A DNA stretch of 18,931 nucleotides from Actinomycetes bacterium (lineage in GTDB: Bacteria > Actinomycetota > Actinomycetes > Actinomycetales > Cellulomonadaceae). The stretch's first letter is position 1. Each line of letters begins with the position of its first letter. The stretch lies in contig JAEYUL010000025.1 in NCBI GenBank assembly GCA_023432565.1, positions 1 to 18,931 on the forward strand, read 5' to 3'. The translations under genes were made by a program, and so were the position numbers. Shown here piece by piece: positions 6,571 through 13,851 of this stretch. The notes beneath the pieces were generated by a model that was not told the origin of the DNA, searched no databases, and saw only the letters and a program-made list of their open reading frames with translations.

Positions 6571-7431
6571 ATGACGTCGCCGTCCGCCGACACGATCGCC
6601 CAGCCGCAGGGCGGAGCGCAGCCGCTCGAGCCCGTCGTGGCGACGCCGTACGAGGACCTGCTGCGCCTCGTCCTGGAGACCGGGACGCCGAAGTCGGACC
6701 GCACGGGCACCGGCACGCGCTCGGTGTTCGGCCACCAGATGCGGTTCGACCTGTCCGCGGGCTTCCCGCTCGTGACGACCAAGCGTGTGCACCTGCGGTC
6801 GGTCGTGTACGAGCTGCTGTGGTTCCTGCGCGGCGACTCGAACGTGCGATGGCTGCAGGAGCACGGCGTGCGGATCTGGGACGAGTGGGCCGACGCGGAC
6901 GGCGAGCTCGGGCCGGTGTACGGCGTGCAGTGGCGGTCCTGGCCGACGCCCGACGGCGGTCACGTCGACCAGATCACGCAGCTCGTCGAGAACCTACGGA
7001 CCCAGCCGGACTCGCGCCGGCACGTCGTGTCCGCCTGGAACGTCGCCGACCTGCCGCAGATGGCGCTCATGCCGTGCCACGCGCTGTTCCAGTTCTACGT
7101 CGCCGACGGTCGGCTCTCGTGCCAGCTCTACCAGCGCTCGGCCGACCTGTTCCTCGGCGTGCCGTTCAACATCGCCTCGTACGCCCTGCTCACGCACATG
7201 GTCGCCCAGCAGGTCGACCTCGAGGTCGGCGACTTCGTGTGGACGGGCGGCGACTGCCACATCTACGACAACCACGTCGAGCAGGTGCGCGAGCAGCTCA
7301 CGCGCGAGCCGTACCCCGCGCCGCGGCTGCGGCTGCGCAAGGCGCCCTCGATCCTCGACTACGTGTACGAGGACGTCGAGGTCGTCGGCTACCAGCACCA
7401 TCCGACGATCAAGGCCCCGATCGCCGTATGA
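6571..7431 (+). CDS. thyA: Thymidylate synthase (folate-dependent, ThyA type)
   Basis: 286 residues. It methylates dUMP to dTMP using methylene-tetrahydrofolate and releases dihydrofolate. The dUMP-phosphate arginine region DRTGTGTRSVFG is at 43-54, the nucleophile is C169 in MALMPCHALFQFYV, followed by the LSCQLYQRSADLFLGVPFNIASYA block (182-205) and the C-terminal TIKAPIAV. The E. coli enzyme has 264 residues; the difference is a non-conserved N-terminal extension of about 20 residues, consistent with the leaderless ATG at 6571. This is the ThyA, not the flavin-dependent ThyX, form, matching the folA gene that overlaps it by 4 nt and would recycle its dihydrofolate product. Confidence 0.98.
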   Translation: MTSPSADTIAQPQGGAQPLEPVVATPYEDLLRLVLETGTPKSDRTGTGTRSVFGHQMRFDLSAGFPLVTTKRVHLRSVVYELLWFLRGDSNVRWLQEHGVRIWDEWADADGELGPVYGVQWRSWPTPDGGHVDQITQLVENLRTQPDSRRHVVSAWNVADLPQMALMPCHALFQFYVADGRLSCQLYQRSADLFLGVPFNIASYALLTHMVAQQVDLEVGDFVWTGGDCHIYDNHVEQVREQLTREPYPAPRLRLRKAPSILDYVYEDVEVVGYQHHPTIKAPIAV

Positions 7432-7961
7432 CACCCACGCCGGACCGCGTCCCGCAGCTCGCGCTGGTGTGGGCGCAGAGCCCGACCGGAGTCATCGGCG
7501 TCGACGGCGCGCTGCCGTGGCGGGTGCCTGAGGACCTCGTCCGCTTCAGGGAGCTGACCGACGGCCACCCGGTCGTCATGGGCCGGGCGACCTGGGACTC
7601 GCTCCCGCCGCGCTGGCGGCCGCTGCCCGGCCGCACCAACCTGGTCCTGTCGCGGGACGCGGGCCTGACGCTCGAGGGTGCCACCGTGTGCGGGGACCTC
7701 GAGCGTGCGCTCGCCGCGGCCGCCGACGCCCCGGGCGGCGAGCAGGTGTGGGTGGTCGGGGGAGGAGCCGTGTACGCGCTCGCGCTGGCACGCGCGGACC
7801 GCGTCGAGCTCACGACGGTCGACGTCACGGTCGACGGGGACACGCACGCGCCGCGCCTGGCGCCCGACGAGTGGCGCCTGGCGTCCACCGACCCGCAGGA
7901 CGGGTGGCACACGTCGACGTCGGGCGTGCGCTACCGGTTCGAGTCGTACGTGCGTCGCTGA
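7428..7961 (+). CDS. folA: Dihydrofolate reductase
   Basis: 177 residues. It reduces dihydrofolate to tetrahydrofolate with NADPH. Its ATG overlaps the thyA stop (ATGA), so both proteins of the dTMP cycle are made from one coupled message. Visible motifs: VIGVDGALPWRVPEDL (22-37) with the conserved W31 and catalytic acid D36, the NADPH-binding VVMGRATWDSLP (49-60), GRTNLVLSR (68-76), and the glycine motif VVGGGAVY (109-116). Length and motif order are standard for chromosomal bacterial DHFR. Downstream lies a weak ACCGG/CCGGT pair (7979-7997) and the dapA promoter. Confidence 0.96.
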   Translation: MTPTPDRVPQLALVWAQSPTGVIGVDGALPWRVPEDLVRFRELTDGHPVVMGRATWDSLPPRWRPLPGRTNLVLSRDAGLTLEGATVCGDLERALAAAADAPGGEQVWVVGGGAVYALALARADRVELTTVDVTVDGDTHAPRLAPDEWRLASTDPQDGWHTSTSGVRYRFESYVRR

Positions 7962-8042
7962 CGAGCCGACGCTCGCGCACCGGCCCCCTCCTCCGGTCGG
8001 CGCGCGGCGCGCGGCGGGTGCCCACGGGACGGATCGCGCGCG

Positions 8043-8069
8043 TTGCGCTCGCGCCCGGAGCGGTACGGT
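8043..8069 (+). promoter_or_regulatory. dapA promoter (leaderless)
   Basis: TACGGT at 8064-8069 fits TAnnnT and ends 7 nt before the dapA ATG. TTGCGC at 8043-8048, 15 bp upstream, is a possible but imperfect -35. No Shine-Dalgarno precedes the start. Confidence 0.55.
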
Positions 8070-8076
8070 GGGCGCC

Positions 8077-8994
8077 ATGCCGCAGGTGACGTCGAGCACG
8101 CGACCGTTCGGGGCCTTGCTGTCCGCGATGGTCACCCCGTTCACGACCGACGGCGAGGTCGACCTCGAGGCCGCGGTGCAGCTCGCCCGCCGGCTGGTGG
8201 ACTCCGGTCACGACGGCCTCGTCCTCAACGGCACGACCGGCGAGGCACCGACGACGCACGCGCCCGAGAAGGCCGAGCTCATCGCCGCGGTCGTCGAGGC
8301 GGTCGGCGACCGCGCCTACGTCGTCGCCGGCGCCGGGTCGAACGACACGCTGCACGCCGTGCGCATGGCCGAGCAGGCCGTGCAGGCCGGTGCGCACGGC
8401 CTGCTCGTCGTGAGCCCGTACTACTCGCGTCCCTCGCAGCCGGGCGTGATCGCCCACGTGCGCGCGGTGCTCGACGCCGCGGACCTGCCCACGATGCTCT
8501 ACGACGTCCCCGGTCGCGCCGGGGTGCGCCTGGCCGACGCGACGATCGACACGCTCGCCGCAGACGAGCGCGTGGTCGCGTTCAAGGACGCCACGGGGGA
8601 CACGGTCAACGCGGCCCGGGCGATCGCACGCACCGGCCTGGCCTGGTACTCCGGCGACGACGCGCTGCTCGCGCAGTTCCTCGCGGTCGGCGGCGCGGGC
8701 ATCGTCGGCGTCGTCACGCAGGCGGCGAGCGGCCTGTTCCGCGAGGTCCTGCAGGCATGGGACCGCGGCGACGTCACCGCGATGCGGCGCGCCTACGCTG
8801 CGACCTTGCCCGTGACCGACGCCGTCAACGGCGCCGGGTTCCAGGCCGTCCACGTCAAGGCGGCGCTCGAGGTGCTCGGGTTCATCCCGCGGCGCACCGT
8901 GCGTCTGCCGTACGTCCCCGCGTCCGACGAGGAGGTCGAGGCGATCCGCGCCGTGCTGCGCGCTGCGGGTCTGCTCGACTCCGCACTCGCCTGA
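8077..8994 (+). CDS. dapA: 4-hydroxy-tetrahydrodipicolinate synthase
   Basis: 305 residues. It condenses pyruvate with aspartate-semialdehyde, the first committed step of the diaminopimelate/lysine pathway, in the cytoplasm. The pyruvate-binding GTTGE is at 52-56, Y116 in SPYYSRPS and Y142 in MLYDVPGR are the conserved active-site tyrosines, and the Schiff-base lysine is K170 in VVAFKDATGD. Length is typical for a TIM-barrel DHDPS. The ATG at 8077 is supported by a -10 hexamer 7 nt upstream; a longer upstream frame runs through folA and is not credible. It is separated from dapB by about 4.5 kb. rnj follows 107 bp later and may be cotranscribed, as no separate promoter is obvious. Confidence 0.97.
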   Translation: MPQVTSSTRPFGALLSAMVTPFTTDGEVDLEAAVQLARRLVDSGHDGLVLNGTTGEAPTTHAPEKAELIAAVVEAVGDRAYVVAGAGSNDTLHAVRMAEQAVQAGAHGLLVVSPYYSRPSQPGVIAHVRAVLDAADLPTMLYDVPGRAGVRLADATIDTLAADERVVAFKDATGDTVNAARAIARTGLAWYSGDDALLAQFLAVGGAGIVGVVTQAASGLFREVLQAWDRGDVTAMRRAYAATLPVTDAVNGAGFQAVHVKAALEVLGFIPRRTVRLPYVPASDEEVEAIRAVLRAAGLLDSALA

Positions 8995-9056
8995 CGCCCA
9001 CGCGACCCTCGGGCCGCACCACCGAACGCCATCACCCGGCAGAGCCCGGGACCGTC

Positions 9057-9083
9057 GCGGGCCGTGCCACACGCCCGGCCCGC
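9057..9083 (+). promoter_or_regulatory. GC hairpin directly upstream of the rnj ribosome binding site
   Basis: GCGGGCCG (9057-9064) and CGGCCCGC (9076-9083) form a perfect 8-bp stem with an 11-nt loop, ending 7 nt before the AGGGAGA ribosome binding site. It could be a dapA terminator, an attenuator or a processing/stability structure in the rnj leader. The sequence alone does not decide between these. Confidence 0.4.
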
Positions 9084-9090
9084 CCGTTGC

Positions 9091-9097
9091 AGGGAGA
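9091..9097 (+). promoter_or_regulatory. Shine-Dalgarno of rnj
   Basis: AGGGAGA lies 4 nt before the TTG at 9102 and fixes this non-ATG start. Confidence 0.7.
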
Positions 9098-9101
9098 GCC
9101 C

Positions 9102-10787
9102 TTGAGCCACCCCCACCCTGAGCTCGACACCCCGCCGCCGCTGGCCGAAGGCGCCCTGCGCGTCGTCGCCCTGGGCGGCCTCGGCGAGGTCGGCCGCAAC
9201 ATGGCCGTGCTCGAGTTCGCCGGGCGCCTGCTCGTCGTCGACTGCGGCGTGCTGTTCCCCGAGGACCACCAGCCCGGCGTGGACCTGATCCTGCCGGACT
9301 TCGACTACATCCGGGACCGCCTCGGTGACATCGAGGCGATCGTGCTCACGCACGGCCACGAGGACCACATCGGCGCCGTCCCGTACCTGCTGCGGCTGCG
9401 CGAGGACATCCCGCTCGTCGGGTCCCAGCTGACGCTCGCGTTCGTCGAGGCCAAGCTCAAGGAGCACCGCCTCACGCCGCGCATGCGTCCCGTGCGCGAG
9501 GGTCAGGTCGAGCGCTTCGGCCAGTTCGAGTGCGAGTTCGTCGCGGTGAACCACTCGATCCCCGACGCGCTCGCGGTCGCCGTGACGACGCCTGCGGGGA
9601 CCGTGCTGCACACCGGCGACTTCAAGATGGACCAGCTGCCGCTGGACGGACGCATCACCGACCTGCGTGCGTTCGCGCGCCTCGGCGAGAAGGGCGTCGA
9701 CCTGTTCATGGTCGACTCGACCAACGCCGAGGTGCCCGGCTTCGTCGCGCCCGAGCGCGGCATCGGCCCGGTGCTCGACGGCGTGTTCGCCGACTCGGCG
9801 AAGCGCATCATCGTCGCGTCGTTCGCCTCCCACGTGCACCGTGTGCAGCAGGTGCTCGACGCCGCCGCGGCGCACGGACGGCGCGTCGCGCTCGTGGGTC
9901 GCTCGATGGTGCGCAACATGGCGATCGCCGCCGACCTCGGCTACCTCAAGGTGCCGGACGGTGTGCTCGTGGACCTCAAGGCCGTCTCCGACCTGCCCGA
10001 CGACGAGGTCGTCCTGATGTGCACCGGCTCGCAGGGCGAGCCGATGGCGGCGCTGTCGCGCATGGCGAACAACGACCACCGGATCTCGGTCGGCGCCGGC
10101 GACACGGTGATCCTCGCCTCGTCCCTCATCCCGGGCAACGAGAACGCGGTCTACCGCGTGATCAACGGGCTGACCCGCCTCGGTGCGCGCGTCGTGCACT
10201 CCGGCAACGCCAAGGTGCACGTCTCGGGCCATGCGTCGGCCGGCGAGCTGCTCTACTGCTACAACATCCTGCGCCCGCGCAACGTCATGCCCGTGCACGG
10301 CGAGGTCCGGCACCTCGTGGCGAACGCGGCGCTCGCGGTGCAGACCGGCGTCCCGGCCGACCGCGTGGTGCTGGCCGAGGACGGCGTCGTGGTCGACCTC
10401 GTCGACGGACGGGCGTCGGTGGTCGGTGCGGTCCCGTGCGGCTACGTGTACGTCGACGGCTCGAGCGTCGGCGGCATCACCGAGGCCGAGCTCAAGGACC
10501 GCCGGATCCTGGGCGACGAGGGCTTCGTGTCGATCTTCGCGGTGGTCTCCTCGGCCGACGGCAAGGTCCTGGCCGGGCCGCAGATCCACGCCCGGGGCTT
10601 CGCCGAGCAGGACGAGGTGTTCGAGGAGATCCTCCCCGAGGTCACGCGTGCGCTCGAGGAGGCCGTCGCGCAGGGCGCGACCGACACCCACCAGCTGCAG
10701 CAGGTGATGCGCCGGGTGGTCGGGCGGTGGGTCTCGGGCCGGCTGCGGCGTCGGCCGATGATCATCCCCGTGGTGGTCGAGGCCTGA
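9102..10787 (+). CDS. rnj: Ribonuclease J (beta-CASP metallo-beta-lactamase)
   Basis: 561 residues from a TTG start with a good Shine-Dalgarno. RNase J is a cytoplasmic endo- and 5'-to-3' exoribonuclease in RNA maturation and decay. The zinc motif HGHEDH is at residues 84-89 after VLTHG; GDFKMD and VDSTNAEVPG follow; the beta-CASP region holds ASFASHVHRVQQ, MCTGSQGEP and VSGHASAGELLYCYNILRPRNVMPVHGE, the last carrying the conserved histidine motifs. The C-terminal portion matches the family's small alpha/beta domain. Length agrees with the single RNase J of Actinobacteria (about 555-560). Together with pnp it places two RNA-decay genes in this neighbourhood. Its last 26 bp overlap the 3' end of the convergent regulator gene. 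Confidence 0.97.
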   Translation: MSHPHPELDTPPPLAEGALRVVALGGLGEVGRNMAVLEFAGRLLVVDCGVLFPEDHQPGVDLILPDFDYIRDRLGDIEAIVLTHGHEDHIGAVPYLLRLREDIPLVGSQLTLAFVEAKLKEHRLTPRMRPVREGQVERFGQFECEFVAVNHSIPDALAVAVTTPAGTVLHTGDFKMDQLPLDGRITDLRAFARLGEKGVDLFMVDSTNAEVPGFVAPERGIGPVLDGVFADSAKRIIVASFASHVHRVQQVLDAAAAHGRRVALVGRSMVRNMAIAADLGYLKVPDGVLVDLKAVSDLPDDEVVLMCTGSQGEPMAALSRMANNDHRISVGAGDTVILASSLIPGNENAVYRVINGLTRLGARVVHSGNAKVHVSGHASAGELLYCYNILRPRNVMPVHGEVRHLVANAALAVQTGVPADRVVLAEDGVVVDLVDGRASVVGAVPCGYVYVDGSSVGGITEAELKDRRILGDEGFVSIFAVVSSADGKVLAGPQIHARGFAEQDEVFEEILPEVTRALEEAVAQGATDTHQLQQVMRRVVGRWVSGRLRRRPMIIPVVVEA

Positions 10788-11811
10788 CGGAGAACGACTC
10801 GCGGTGGCGACGCGGCGTCGTGCGCAGGTGCTCCGCGAAGTGCACGCGCAGCGTCGCCGCCGAGCCGAAGCCGGACCTGAGCGCGACCTGCTCGACGCTC
10901 AGGTCGGTCGTCTCGAGCAGGACGCGCGCACGCGCGAGTCGCTGCTGCACGAGCCACGCACCCGGGCTCACGCCGGTGCGCTCCCGGAACCTGCGGGTGA
11001 ACGTGCGGCGGGCCAGGTGCACCTGGCCCGCCCACGTGTCGAGGTCGAGCGGCTCGTCGAGGTGGTCGAGCGCCCAGTCGACCGCCCGATCGACCGGGTC
11101 CGCTCCCGGTCGACGTGAGACGGGTGCCGGGATGAACTGCCCCTGAGCGCCGTCGCGGTGCGGCGCGAGCACGAGGGCCCGCGCCACCGTGTCCGCGACG
11201 GTGACGCCCAGGTCGCTGCGCACGACGTGCAGGCACGTGTCGAGCGCCGCGGCGACCCCGGCGGACGTGACGACGTCGCCCAGGTCGGACCACAGGATGT
11301 CGGAGCGCACGCGCACCGCAGGATGGCGACGCGCGAGGTCGTCGGCCGCGTGCCAGTGCGTCGCCACCGTCCGTCCGTCGGCGATGCCGCTGGCCGCCAC
11401 CACGTAGGCGCCCAGGCACAGGCCGACGACGCGGGCACCGCGGGCGTGCGCCCGACGCACGGCGTCCAGGAGCGCCGGCGGCGGTTCGCGGCTCGGGTCC
11501 CAGCTCGGCAGGACCACCGTGCTCGCATGCTCGAGCAGCTCGAGACCGTGCTCGACCACGACGTCGTACCCGGCGGACGTCGGCACCCGCCCGGGCTGCT
11601 CGGTGCAGACCGTGACCTCGTACCCCGTGAGCGGGGCCACGCCGCCGCCCAAGGCCAGGACCGCGCTCGGGACGGCGAGGTGGAAGGGGCTGATCCCCGC
11701 GAAGGCCACGACGGCCACGTGGTGCGTCGGCGCGCTGGGCGGCCTCGTCGCGGACCCGTCGGCGGAGCCGGTGCGGTGGCGGTGGCCAGGCTCGCGCGGT
11801 GGCGGTGGCAT
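10762..11811 (-). CDS. GATase1/DJ-1-like AraC family transcriptional regulator (GlxA type)
   Basis: 349 residues. After a proline/arginine-rich N-terminus, residues about 31-225 form a class I glutamine amidotransferase-like (DJ-1/PfpI) domain, with the nucleophile-elbow sequence GLCLGAY (C132 at 130-136), THWH at 151-154 and a TSAGVAAALD segment (182-191). Residues about 238-337 are a full AraC double helix-turn-helix (VHLARRTFTRRFRERTGVSP, then RSGFGSAATLRVHFAEHL). Members of this architecture regulate catabolic genes, with the N-terminal domain presumed to sense a small ligand; none is indicated here. The ATG is supported by TAGGAT 6 nt upstream. It is divergent from the MBL hydrolase gene, a likely target, and its 3' end overlaps rnj by 26 bp. 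Confidence 0.92.
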   Translation of the reverse strand: MPPPPREPGHRHRTGSADGSATRPPSAPTHHVAVVAFAGISPFHLAVPSAVLALGGGVAPLTGYEVTVCTEQPGRVPTSAGYDVVVEHGLELLEHASTVVLPSWDPSREPPPALLDAVRRAHARGARVVGLCLGAYVVAASGIADGRTVATHWHAADDLARRHPAVRVRSDILWSDLGDVVTSAGVAAALDTCLHVVRSDLGVTVADTVARALVLAPHRDGAQGQFIPAPVSRRPGADPVDRAVDWALDHLDEPLDLDTWAGQVHLARRTFTRRFRERTGVSPGAWLVQQRLARARVLLETTDLSVEQVALRSGFGSAATLRVHFAEHLRTTPRRHRESFSVRPRPPRG

Positions 11812-11817
11812 GGCCCG

Positions 11818-11823
11818 ATCCTA
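11818..11823 (-). promoter_or_regulatory. -10 element of the GATase1/AraC gene (leaderless promoter)
   Basis: TAGGAT on the minus strand ends 6 nt before the ATG at 11811, predicting transcription from the start codon. An inverted repeat sits directly upstream, in the -35 position. Confidence 0.55.
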
Positions 11824-11829
11824 GCGATC

Positions 11830-11847
11830 AGGGGCTCGCGGGCCCCT
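11830..11847. promoter_or_regulatory. Candidate operator between divergent regulator and MBL genes
   Basis: AGGGGC (11830-11835) and GCCCCT (11842-11847) form a perfect 6-bp inverted repeat with a 6-bp spacer in the 71-bp divergent gap. It covers the -35 region of the regulator's promoter and abuts TATTCA (11847-11852), a possible imperfect -10 of the MBL gene, so one bound protein could affect both directions. Confidence 0.35.
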
Positions 11848-11882
11848 ATTCACGGCCATGGGATCGCCCGAGCATGGGTGCC

Positions 11883-12755
11883 ATGACCGCCGCAGACCAC
11901 CAGTCAGCCTCACGCCTCGAGACCACCGCCGACCGCGCCGCCGCCGTGCGGCACGACCCCGCCGAGCGCGACGAGCGCGTCGAGCCGCACCGTGTCGTCG
12001 CGACCTGGGTGGGCGGCCCCACGCTCCACCTGGCCTACGCCGGTGTCACCTTCCTGACGGACCCGACCTTCGACGAGGCGCCCGCCGAGTACGCCGGGCC
12101 GGTCACGTTGCGCAAGCTGGTCGGTCCTGCGGTGCCGGCCGCCGCGCTCGGGCCGGTCGACGTCGTCCTGCTCTCGCACGACCAGCACGCCGACAACCTC
12201 GATGTGGCCGGACGTGCCGTGCTCGCGCAGGTCCCGACGGTGCTGTCCACCACGGACGCGGCCGGCCGTGTGCTCGGCGTGCGCGGCCTCGACCCCTGGC
12301 AGCAGGTCGAGCTCGCCGAGGGCGTGCGGGTGACGGCGGTGCCCGCGCGGCACGGCCCCGAGGGCAGCGAGGCGCACACCGGCGCGGTCGTCGGGTTCGT
12401 GCTGGAGGCCGACGGCTGGCCCACGACCTACGTCTCGGGTGACAACGCCTCGCTCGACGTGGTCGACCAGGTCGCCCGCCGGTTCACGCAGATCGAGCTG
12501 GCTGTGCTCTTCGTCGGCGCCGCGAACGTCGGTCGGTTCAAAGCCGAGCCGCTCACGCTCGACGCCCGGCGCGCGAGCGCAGCGGTCGACCTGCTCGCTC
12601 CCGCCCGGGTCGTCCCGGTGCACCACACCGACTGGGCGCACTTCGTCGAGCCGCTGTCGGCGCTCGTGGAGCGCCTGGAGGCCGGCGGGCGCCGCGACCG
12701 CCTCGTGCTGCTCGAGCGCGGGGAGGCGACGAGCCTGGGGGGCGCTCGTCCGTGA
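11883..12755 (+). CDS. MBL-fold metallo-hydrolase (UlaG-like)
   Basis: 290 residues from ATG 11883; an in-frame ATG at 11874 is the alternative, and neither has a strong ribosome binding site. The fold is recognisable from LAYAGVTFLTDPTF (50-63), VDVVLLSHDQHADNLD (92-107), PARHGP with H157, VSGDNASLD with D187 and VPVHHTDW with H247/H248. The usual HxHxDH zinc motif reads H99-D-Q101-H102-A-D104-N105, so one histidine is replaced or displaced. The pattern of TDP, SGD and a late HxD is that of UlaG-like lactonase/hydrolase relatives. The substrate is unknown. It is divergent from the GATase1/AraC regulator, and its stop codon is 6 bp from that of the convergent transporter gene. Confidence 0.88.
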   Translation: MTAADHQSASRLETTADRAAAVRHDPAERDERVEPHRVVATWVGGPTLHLAYAGVTFLTDPTFDEAPAEYAGPVTLRKLVGPAVPAAALGPVDVVLLSHDQHADNLDVAGRAVLAQVPTVLSTTDAAGRVLGVRGLDPWQQVELAEGVRVTAVPARHGPEGSEAHTGAVVGFVLEADGWPTTYVSGDNASLDVVDQVARRFTQIELAVLFVGAANVGRFKAEPLTLDARRASAAVDLLAPARVVPVHHTDWAHFVEPLSALVERLEAGGRRDRLVLLERGEATSLGGARP

Positions 12756-12764
12756 CGCGCGTCA
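12753..12764. repeat. 12-bp palindrome joining two convergent stop codons
   Basis: TGACGCGCGTCA is a perfect palindrome made of the MBL gene's TGA, six bases, and the reverse complement of the EamA gene's TGA. No terminator hairpin lies between the two genes. Confidence 0.6.
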
Positions 12765-13700
12765 GGGTGTCTCGGCGCTGCCCGCGCTCGGCGTCGCCTC
12801 GACCTCGAGCGGCGCAGCGGCCTGGCTCACCCCCACCGGCTCGGCACCGCCGTGCGGGCGGCGCGAGGCTGCCGCCGACCCGACGAGGATCAGTGCCGCG
12901 GCGACGACGACCGCGAGCGTGAGCGGCTCGTCGAGCACGAGCGCGCCGAGGGCGACCGCGACCACAGGGTTGAGGTAGGCCACGAGCGTCGAGCGCGCAC
13001 CGCCGACCTCGGCGATGAGCCGGAAGAAGAGCACGAACGCGAGCGCGGTGCAGATCACGCCGAGGGCGACCAGAGCGAGCACGGCGTCCGCCCCGGGCAG
13101 CGCGTGCGGTGCCTCGAGAAGGACGACGGGAAGGTAGACGAGCGCGCCGATCACCAGGCAGGCCGTGGTCATCGGGATCGCCGGGACCCCGCGCAGGTGC
13201 CGCTCGGCGACGAGCGGCGCGATCGCGTATCCCAGGGCCGCGACGAGCACCTGGGCCACCGCCCACGGGTCACCCGCGGCCGCGCCCGGGCCGAGCAGGA
13301 GCACGACCCCGCCGAGCGCGATCACCAGGCCGACCCAGCGCACCGCCGCGACCGCCTGGCCGTCGACGAGCCGGCCGATCACGACGGCCGCGATGGGCAC
13401 GGTCGCCACGAGCAGCCCGGTCGTCGAGCTCGTGAGCGTGCGCTCCGCGTTCGACAGAAGGATCCACGGGATGACGAGCTCGAGCACCGCGAACGCAACC
13501 AGCGCGGGCCAGTGCCCCCGCAGCACGCGCACGCCACCGCGCCGCAGCGCGAACGGCAGCAGCAGCAGGGCGCCGACCGCGGTGCGCGCGAGCACCACGG
13601 TGGCAGGCGTGACCTGCTCGACGGCCACCTTGATCAACAGGTACGGCACGCCCCAGATCACGCCCATGGCGAGCAGCAGGAGCCAGCCGCGCCGCGTCAC
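12762..13700 (-). CDS. EamA/DMT superfamily transporter
   Basis: 312 residues with about ten hydrophobic segments arranged as two EamA repeats. The first begins at the N-terminus (GWLLLLAMGVIWGVPYLLIKVAVEQVTP, ARTAVGALLLLPF), the second at about residue 150 (WAVAQVLVAALGYAIAPLVAERHL). The end of the second repeat shows the typical ARSTLVAYLNPVVAVALGALVLDEPLT, and a hydrophilic tail follows. Members of this group export metabolites such as amino acids or their derivatives; the substrate is not evident. The GTG start at 13700 is chosen because GGAGGT lies 4 nt upstream; a longer frame to 14201 enters ftsK antisense and is rejected. It is divergent from ftsK. Confidence 0.92.
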   Translation of the reverse strand: MTRRGWLLLLAMGVIWGVPYLLIKVAVEQVTPATVVLARTAVGALLLLPFALRRGGVRVLRGHWPALVAFAVLELVIPWILLSNAERTLTSSTTGLLVATVPIAAVVIGRLVDGQAVAAVRWVGLVIALGGVVLLLGPGAAAGDPWAVAQVLVAALGYAIAPLVAERHLRGVPAIPMTTACLVIGALVYLPVVLLEAPHALPGADAVLALVALGVICTALAFVLFFRLIAEVGGARSTLVAYLNPVVAVALGALVLDEPLTLAVVVAAALILVGSAAASRRPHGGAEPVGVSQAAAPLEVEATPSAGSAETP

Positions 13701-13704
13701 GGCC

Positions 13705-13710
13705 ACCTCC
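13705..13710 (-). promoter_or_regulatory. Shine-Dalgarno of the EamA transporter gene
   Basis: GGAGGT on the minus strand, 4 nt before the GTG at 13700; it decides the start. Confidence 0.7.
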
Positions 13711-13735
13711 GGTGCGAGTGTGTGGGCACGGCCAC

Positions 13736-13741
13736 ACCGTA
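13736..13741 (-). promoter_or_regulatory. Possible -10 element of the EamA transporter gene
   Basis: TACGGT on the minus strand fits TAnnnT and would give a leader of about 28 nt with the Shine-Dalgarno. No clear -35 was found. Confidence 0.4.
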
Positions 13742-13838
13742 GGGCTCGGCCCCGACAACGACGGCCCCCGGGCGGTCGACGGCGCGACCGAGCGGGCGAC
13801 ACGGGCGCGGGCAACGACCGCACGGCGGGCCGCGACGC

Positions 13839-13844
13839 TACCGT
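13839..13844 (+). promoter_or_regulatory. ftsK -10 element (leaderless promoter)
   Basis: TACCGT fits TAnnnT and ends 7 nt before the ftsK ATG. The GAGGA inside this gap is too close to the ATG to act as a normal Shine-Dalgarno. Confidence 0.55.
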
Positions 13845-13851
13845 GAGGACC

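Noticed and set aside
7979..8013. Short inverted repeats after folA (ACCGG/CCGGT and CGCGC/GCGCG)
   Set aside because: Arms of 5 bp are expected by chance in such GC-rich DNA; not strong enough to call a terminator.
8043..9101. Open frame extending rnj upstream by about 350 codons
   Set aside because: It runs out of frame through dapA and is arginine-rich; a Shine-Dalgarno and family length support TTG 9102.
8793..10691. 632-codon minus-strand open frame opposite rnj
   Set aside because: Same antisense artefact of GC-rich codons; rnj carries all family motifs.
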